Assembly (NCBI RefSeq): GCF_902806685.2 | Contig: NC_048545.1 | Span: forward strand, 2,505,001-2,569,000 | Direction of reading: 5' to 3' | Length of the DNA: 64,000 nucleotides | Source of the DNA: Maniola hyperantus | Lineage: Eukaryota; Arthropoda; Insecta; Lepidoptera; Nymphalidae | Part shown: piece after piece, positions 58,301 through 64,000 of the stretch | Position numbering within the stretch: position 1 is the stretch's first letter | How the letters are laid out: the number at the start of each line of letters is the position of its first letter | Notes under the pieces: generated by a model | Seen by the model: the letters and a program-made list of their open reading frames with translations, nothing else | Databases searched by the model: none | What the model was told of the DNA's origin: nothing | Translations under genes and position numbers: made by a program

Positions 58301-58974
58301 TAATCTCTTGTTTTAATTCGGAGGGATTAGTATTTATGAAATACCTTCAGTGTGTAGATCGTGAACTGGATAATTAGATGTTGTGATTGCAATCGCGCTC
58401 TAATTAAATAATTTATTTTGCTATTAGTTTTTTACGATTAAATCTCTCGACAAACTACGTGTTGTGACCTGTGTCCCTCGCGCATGTTATGGGAGGACAT
58501 ACCAATTATTCGTTAAAAATATATCAATAACACCTGTTTCTTTGAGTGACTCTTACACTGTAACAAGTCACATCATACAAGGTGTAATTAGAACGCTAGC
58601 AAGGCGCTATTATTGTACCACCTAAACACAATCCAATACAAACCATTTGCCTTATACTTGTGGTTTTAGTCTTTTAAACCCGTAATGTATAGCGTGCAAA
58701 ACTCTGGGTCAATGCGCTGCCTACGACGCGGCATTGATCCCTATTTACGCAACGTTCGTTGACCTCTAGCGTCAGTCAGATGTTTTATTTGCAATACATT
58801 GCTAACTTATGAAAAAAACAAGTTTTTTAAGTTTTTCACGTTTTTTTAGTGGTATCTTATCAGTAATCAGTACTATCACATGTCTTCATTTTTGTTAGCG
58901 TTCTAATAATTTCCCTGTATATATTATAAGATGAAAAATTGTTATAACCATACAAAAATATTTTCGAATTTCAG
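55322..58974. other. Spacer between FLYWCH exons 2 and 3
   Basis: Over 3.6 kb of AT-rich DNA with no recognisable FLYWCH module on either strand. An inverted pair (CCGTTAAACG region at 56830-56860 and TTAACGGTAACCGTATCGTA at 57170-57190, with GTGTATTCGTCTATC near 57025 against GATAGACGAATACAC near 57095) suggests one or two foldback MITEs. The 58573-58785 segment is the reversed ACCAGAACGCTAGC repeat family. Confidence 0.5.
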
Positions 58975-59216
58975 TTAAATACATCCGAACAGCGACCGGC
59001 AAGACTTTTATATTGGAAAACGATCATACTTTTTCGAAACACTATCTAGTTAAAGGCGGACATAGATGGAAATGTACGAGACACTTCTCCAGGTCTTGTC
59101 GTGCTTACATGATTGTAGACGACAACGGTTTCATAAAGAAGAGTAACGTGGAGCATACTCACCCGCCATCCAAATATCTTTGTAACAGTAGTGGCATGTA
59201 TTTCAGGATCGGTTAG
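58975..59216 (+). CDS. mod(mdg4): FLYWCH zinc-finger terminal exon 3 (mod(mdg4)-like)
   Basis: The acceptor is CGAATTTCAG and the lead-in bases are TT, then KYIRTATGKTFILENDHTFS. RWKCTRHFSRSCRAYMI carries the Cys pair and EHTHPP the His pair. It stops with TAG after FRIG. It shares FSKHYxVKxGxRWKC...FSxxCRA with exons 4 and 5, so these three probably arose by tandem duplication. 79 codons plus the stop. Confidence 0.83.
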
Positions 59217-59232
59217 ATTTCTAACTGAATAT

Positions 59233-59407
59233 ATAGATGTTCTATTTTACGTTGATCGCTCAGCCGTGGTTATAGTAGTAATTAACGATAAGCGTTAACG
59301 TATTTGTGTGCGTAACGTAAACCACATCGTGGTCGAAACTGAGCGCCACGCACACTATATCTATTGGTACGTGTGCACTCACACAAACAAAAATAGAACA
59401 TCTGTAC
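59233..59407. mobile_element. MITE, family delta
   Basis: TAGATGTTCTATTTTACGTT at the left and AAAAATAGAACATCTGTACC at the right are inverted repeats. The interior matches the copy at 6129-6328. It lies only 20 bases after the stop codon of FLYWCH exon 3, so it is probably within that isoform's 3' UTR. Confidence 0.62.
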
Positions 59408-60168
59408 CTGGAAATAAAAAAGGATAGGCATATGTGCCAGTATATCCGAAATCATTTATTTTTGTATTAAAATCGTTTCCTTACTTGCGAGATATTTTTA
59501 CGTTTAGGCATTTAGGAGTCAGGACTAAATCAGCACATTGGCAGTGGCATATATACCTATAAATGATTTTAGTACAAAAATGACTTTTGGGTATTGTGAC
59601 TTTTAGACCCGTTTTTTATCCTGATCCTGGTCCTATTCCAACAGAAATGTGTTATATGCATATGCGTAGCGCAGGTATTTCATTATATTAGTTAACTTAT
59701 ATCAGTTACTAAAAAATATTTTCGTTCTTGTTTTTTGGTTAAATTGATTGCGATTCTAACAGAGATGTACGAAAAATTCGTATAATATTAGCTATGGAAA
59801 TAAAGAATTTTATATTTAATTTATATTAAATAAGATACCTATTACTAGTGCTCTCGCAGAACGAGGTCATTTTTGGATTTTCCAAAATTAACGCAGGTAT
59901 GTATAATAATAATGCATGAATGTGCATGTTGCGCACTTGACTGGGTGCCCTGCGTGCCCGACAACCTGCACGAGGCTACCGAGCGAGCTAATCGCGGTTG
60001 CGGCTTTTCGGGCTGCCCGTATTTGAGGTGACTGTCGACTCGAGAAGAAGAAGATGCATGAATGTTGCATAGGTACACAATATAATAATTGCATATATTT
60101 TATCCCAACATTTATTTTGATCTTATATAATATGGTGAACGTACTTTGAACAATCTCTTTGATTTTAG

Positions 60169-60395
60169 GTCCACTTTTTTTTCGACGTGCCAAAAATGGA
60201 CAGATACTTGCGGTCCTAAATAATTATACCTATTCGAAACACTATCGAGTTAAAATTGGCTACCGTTGGAAATGTTGTAGGAGATTCTCCCAACAGTGTC
60301 GGGCGTATATAATCGCTACTAATGACGGAGTTTTGGTTAGTGGCTTCTTAAATCACACTCATCATCCCATGATTTCTTATTATCCTATAAATTGA
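60169..60395 (+). CDS. mod(mdg4): FLYWCH zinc-finger terminal exon 4 (mod(mdg4)-like)
   Basis: The acceptor is CTTTGATTTTAG and the lead-in bases are GT, then PLFFRRAKNGQILAVLNNYT. RWKCCRRFSQQCRAYII has the Cys pair plus an adjacent extra Cys, and NHTHHP the His pair. It stops with TGA after YYPIN. 74 codons plus the stop. Close relative of exons 3 and 5. Confidence 0.83.
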
Positions 60396-61534
60396 AGCGT
60401 AGATCGATGGTGGCCCATACCTGGCCGATGGAAAATATTTTATTCTGGTTTTACCTACTGGAGAGCATACATATATACAAATAAATGGTGCAAGTGAATT
60501 AGTTTTGTGATTTTTTACATAGTTTACCTATTTCTGCACTACATTGCCCTAAATTAGAGATGTGTAATCCTAATATCATAAGCCATACTAAAAAATTATA
60601 GTGTTGTTTCTTTTTAGGAATAAATGATTAAAAAAAATGATATATTATGTGGCTTAGTTTTAGATCTAGAATAATAAATAATTTAATAATCATGTAGATA
60701 TCAGTTTCATATGAAATTATTTGCTTAAATTGAAGTACTTATTGAAACTTAGTTTAATTTGTTGATGCCCGCTCATATTTAGATTTTTAAAATATCGTGG
60801 CAACTCTTTGATTTGACGAAAAAGTAGCCAATGTCCGTCTCCAAGATGCAAGCTATCTCTGTACTAAACATCAAAATTGACTAAACGGTTGGCCCATTAA
60901 AAATCGCGTGGAAACGCGTTGATTTTTCGAGATAAAAGTAGCCTATATCCGTCTCTATGAAAAGCGATCTTTGTACCTTTCGTTAAAATTGGATAAATGG
61001 ATAGGCCATGAAAGGCGTGAAGACAGACATACTTTCATAATGTGTAATAATAGTATGAATTAAGAGCATACTTGAGTTTCTTGCTGCCTCTGAATTTGCT
61101 TTCTGAACCAATGATAGACTCCTAACATAGCACAAAATGGTTCTACTTTTATTTTTTGAATTGTAATCAACAGAGTTTGTTGTGGGCTTTTCTCAGACTT
61201 GGGCGCTTTGGAACGCTCGTAGCTTTAGTTTTGAGTACCTACGTAATAATTATCACCACTATAAATCATCTTACAAATTAACAATTTTGAATATCAGTAA
61301 GAGTAACATGTTACCTATTCTGAATAAGTTATTTGACTTTGAATAAAAATAGCGAGCAAAACGAGCAGGCGGGTCACAATGATGTTAAGTAGTTACCGCC
61401 GCCCATGAACTGTTTCACAACTACTACATAGTACTTGAAATGAAGTTATTTCACTACTTTTACCTACTTGAAATGAAGTTATATTTCATCTCATTTGTTA
61501 CTTGAGTAAATTTTTGTAATGTCGTTTATTTCAG
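60396..61534. other. Spacer between FLYWCH exons 4 and 5
   Basis: Contains a decayed pair of Helitron-like bodies (ATCGTGGCAACTCTTTGATT near 60795 and ATCGCGTGGAAACGCGTTGA near 60902) without a clear terminus, and the ACGAGCAGGCGGGTCAC repeat near 61360. AATAAA at 60479 could serve exon 4. No gene is seen. Confidence 0.45.
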
Positions 61535-61809
61535 CTCATTTTGTCCGCACGATTACGGGCACGATCGCCATATTGAACAACTTCACATTCTCCAAACACT
61601 ATCCAGTTAAGGATGGTTTTCGATGGAAGTGCTCCAAACAGTTTTCTCAGTCTTGCCGCGCCTTTGTGGTCTTGAACCATTACGGGATGGTTGTTCGAAA
61701 CTACGACAATCATAACCACGAACCCACAGGGTTTCGTTATTTCGGAAATTCATCTCAGATTGTGGACAATCATCACGAGGTCACACGTACAGCGGAGGGC
61801 TACGTCTGA
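61535..61809 (+). CDS. mod(mdg4): FLYWCH zinc-finger terminal exon 5 (mod(mdg4)-like)
   Basis: The acceptor is GTTTATTTCAG and the lead-in bases are CT, then HFVRTITGTIAILNNFTFSK. RWKCSKQFSQSCRAFVV has the Cys pair and NHNHEP the His pair. A tail of about 30 residues (GNSSQIVDNHHEVTRTAEGY) follows, longer than in the neighbours. It stops with TGA. 90 codons plus the stop. Confidence 0.83.
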
Positions 61810-62863
61810 ATGCGGAAAATAATCCCAGGAGAGTAAGAAGAGGACAGCTTATGGAAACCTTGAATAGTCCTAGAACTTTTAAATGGGTACAAACTTTTTA
61901 AAAAAACTGCCTGAGATGCGTATCTTGCATTCGGTGCAGCCATAATGTGCGAACAGCTTTAGAGTTGTATAGTAATTTTTTTTTTTTTTTTATTTTTTTT
62001 TGACTAACCAACAACATTTACACATACACAAGTATTTACATACAAAAGGATTTATAACTAAAGGACACATAGCATAAACGTTAACAACTGGCTAGTACAA
62101 AAGATTTAGGTACAATGATGTTATGACTTTAAAAGGCAGTAAAGTAAAGCAAAATGTAATAAGGAATTAGCACGTTAAATCTGTTACGTCTCATTACAAA
62201 CTGATTAATTAGCTCCCTTTCGTAGGGAGATAATGACGTTACGACGAAAGCAGGTTGTCGTAGAATTAGTAATAATAAATAATAATAATTAATTAAAATG
62301 ATCTCAATTTTCTTTTCGATTGACAGTAAATATTTCAATATGATTTTAATATTTTATTGTTTATAATTTTTGTTGATAAATAAAGTTGTATGAATATTAA
62401 AATAACATTGTATACATATAGGTATATAGAAACAGAAATACTCATTTTTTCTTGTAATATATATATTGCAGACCAATGTCATGGTTTAATATTTATTATT
62501 ATACCAAGTCTGTAGACTTCAAAAAGATGATCAATTTTTACTGAAGTAAGTACAATCATTTTTGTGACCCATTTAAAAGGTAGAGCAATCATTACCTGAA
62601 TCAAAACCTTTTTCCCAATTCATTCTGGCACAAAAACAAACAGCTTTATTTATACTTAATTGATATAATTTATGTATGACGTAGAAATAATTTGTATCAA
62701 ATATGTTCCATTATCACTATAATTAGCCTGCACCTATCCTCTGCGGGATATGAAATCTTTTCTGTCTTCTGCTTTCTCATTCAGCCATTTCATTTTGGTC
62801 GTCGACGGTAAATGAAGCAATTTGTTTTCGTTTGTTTTTAATATTGATAACACAAATTTTTAG
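61810..62863. other. Spacer between FLYWCH exons 5 and 6
   Basis: AT-rich. A poly-T run at 61976-62000 followed by TTTGACTAACCAACAACATT and a tail of short imperfect motifs looks like a reversed retroposon 3' end. No coding sequence is supported. Confidence 0.45.
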
Positions 62864-63108
62864 TACTCCGAGTCAAAGGTCGGAATGGAAAAGATGTTCT
62901 CATGCTCAATGGGTATACGTACTATCAGCACAAAGTTCTACGGGATGGTTTTCGATGGAGCTGCACACGCATGGGGTCCAGGTCTTGTAAAGGCTTCCTT
63001 CATGTCACGAATGATATGGTGGTTAGAGCTCAGACTAACCACACGCATCCGCCGAAACTGCAGCCTGCGCGCTGGCTGTGTAATCCTATGAGAATGGGGA
63101 GAAGTTGA
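62864..63108 (+). CDS. mod(mdg4): FLYWCH zinc-finger terminal exon 6 (mod(mdg4)-like)
   Basis: The acceptor is ACAAATTTTTAG and the lead-in bases are TA, then LRVKGRNGKDVLMLNGYTYY. RWSCTRMGSRSCKGFLHV has the Cys pair and NHTHPP the His pair. It stops with TGA after MRMGRS. One base after the stop a strong donor (GTGAGTATC, from 63110) is present. An acceptor GTTGCAG lies at 63481-63487, so this isoform may have an intron in its 3' UTR. 80 codons plus the stop. Confidence 0.82.
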
Positions 63109-64000
63109 CGTGAGTATCAATAATCATCATAATTTTAATCAATCCATCGCTAGCCCACTATTGAGTAAAGATCTCCTCTCAGAATGAGAAAGGCTTAGGC
63201 CCATAGTCTGCCACTGTCGCCCAGTGCAAACTGGGAGACTTCACACACGCCTTCGAGAACATCATGAAGAATTCTCAGGCATGCAGGCAAAGCAGTGACA
63301 TTTGTTTGAAACGCATATAGCTCCGAAAAGTTAGAAATGTCAAAAAAATAAAAAATTAGAGACACGTCACGTGTGTGGCGTGAATTCTCAGCAACAGTTC
63401 AAATCAAGATTTTTATAAAATCATATTCGGTTCTGAAGTTGTCTTTTAAAATTAATTTAAAATGAGGTTTTTTCTTATTTGTTGCAGATAGCAACACGAG
63501 CCACTAAAAATAATAGTTTGTCTAAATGGAAATAATTAACTGCTTACTTGCTTAGTAAAAACATGAAATTTTTATGAATAAATAAATCCATATTGTCTAC
63601 GTAGAAAATCTGCTTATTTAATAACCAATTTATATACGGACTTTATATATTTAAGTGTACAAATTTTGATAAATACAAACAAGTACTACTAGGAAAATTA
63701 CAAACATAAAATTAATAAAGAATCATGTGTACATTTATTTCGTTAAATTAACATTTGCCCTATAATAATTAAGTCTTCTGAATAATATTAGGATAGTTAA
63801 TAAAGACATATCAGAAGACTTCTTACTACTTCACAGTTTCTGGTATTTCTTTTTTATCTCATCTAATTTATTAATAAATAAATAATCAGTACAGTTCTTG
63901 TAATCACTCACGCGCGTGAACTTTGCTTGTGGTTACGCGTGTACATGCACTGTGCGTCAGTGTGTGTCGTAGTGGTCAGACGCGAGCGCGCGCACTCACA
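63109..64000. other. Region after the last FLYWCH exon
   Basis: A reversed family 1 SINE fragment lies at about 63135-63335, inside the possible 3' UTR intron. AATAAATAAA near 63580 is a candidate poly(A) signal. The final 100 bp become CpG-rich with GCGCGCG-type runs and may start a new promoter or exon beyond the window. Confidence 0.45.

Noticed and set aside
59845..60193. Minus-strand frames overlapping FLYWCH exon 4
   Set aside because: They have no domain and overlap a well-supported plus-strand exon and LINE-like repeat sequence.

Overview
The window is nuclear DNA from a lepidopteran insect (moth or butterfly), judged from the sequence alone. Intergenic and intronic DNA is AT-rich. 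It is packed with repeats of lepidopteran type: Helitron-like elements ending in a CGCG...CGCG hairpin plus CTAG, tRNA-derived SINEs with ATG tails, palindromic MITEs, and LINE 3' ends. The conserved genes are single-copy animal genes with GT-AG introns. The species cannot be named.

Layout. (1) 1-4737: a transposon-like unit bounded by a perfect 67-bp terminal inverted repeat, with decayed minus-strand reverse transcriptase fragments of DIRS type. (2) 5599-26875, minus strand: a 22-exon class I unconventional myosin whose exon lengths sum to 3336 nt (1111 aa). It includes a 14-nt microexon, an intronic triplication of part of one exon, and a 2.9-kb intronic repeat block. (3) 29599-30617, plus strand: an intronless 338-aa gene of unknown function. 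(4) 31023-34697, minus strand: mitochondrial F1-ATPase assembly factor ATPAF1, 5 exons, 279 aa. (5) 35459-39023, plus strand: the cell-cycle kinase Cdk2, 4 exons, 315 aa, with PSTALRE in place of PSTAIRE. (6) 41107-49673, minus strand: the splicing factor Smu1, 11 exons, 517 aa. (7) 50.3-64 kb: a 56-bp satellite of about 35 units carrying a tRNA T-arm/B-box motif, followed by six separate plus-strand terminal exons, each encoding one FLYWCH zinc finger.

The FLYWCH exons are the most interesting part. Each starts after a 3' splice site with a two-base partial codon, encodes a single Cys2-His2 FLYWCH module, and ends in its own stop codon. That is the architecture of the alternative 3' exon array of mod(mdg4), the BTB chromatin and insulator gene whose isoforms in Drosophila are made by alternative and trans-splicing. 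No BTB exon lies in the window, so the common 5' part must be elsewhere.

ATPAF1 and Cdk2 are head to head about 760 bp apart. Smu1 is head to head with the FLYWCH region, and the myosin is head to head with the orphan gene across 2.7 kb. Exon borders were placed by hand from splice consensus and frame continuity. Total lengths divisible by three and continuous protein homology support them, but no transcript evidence was available.
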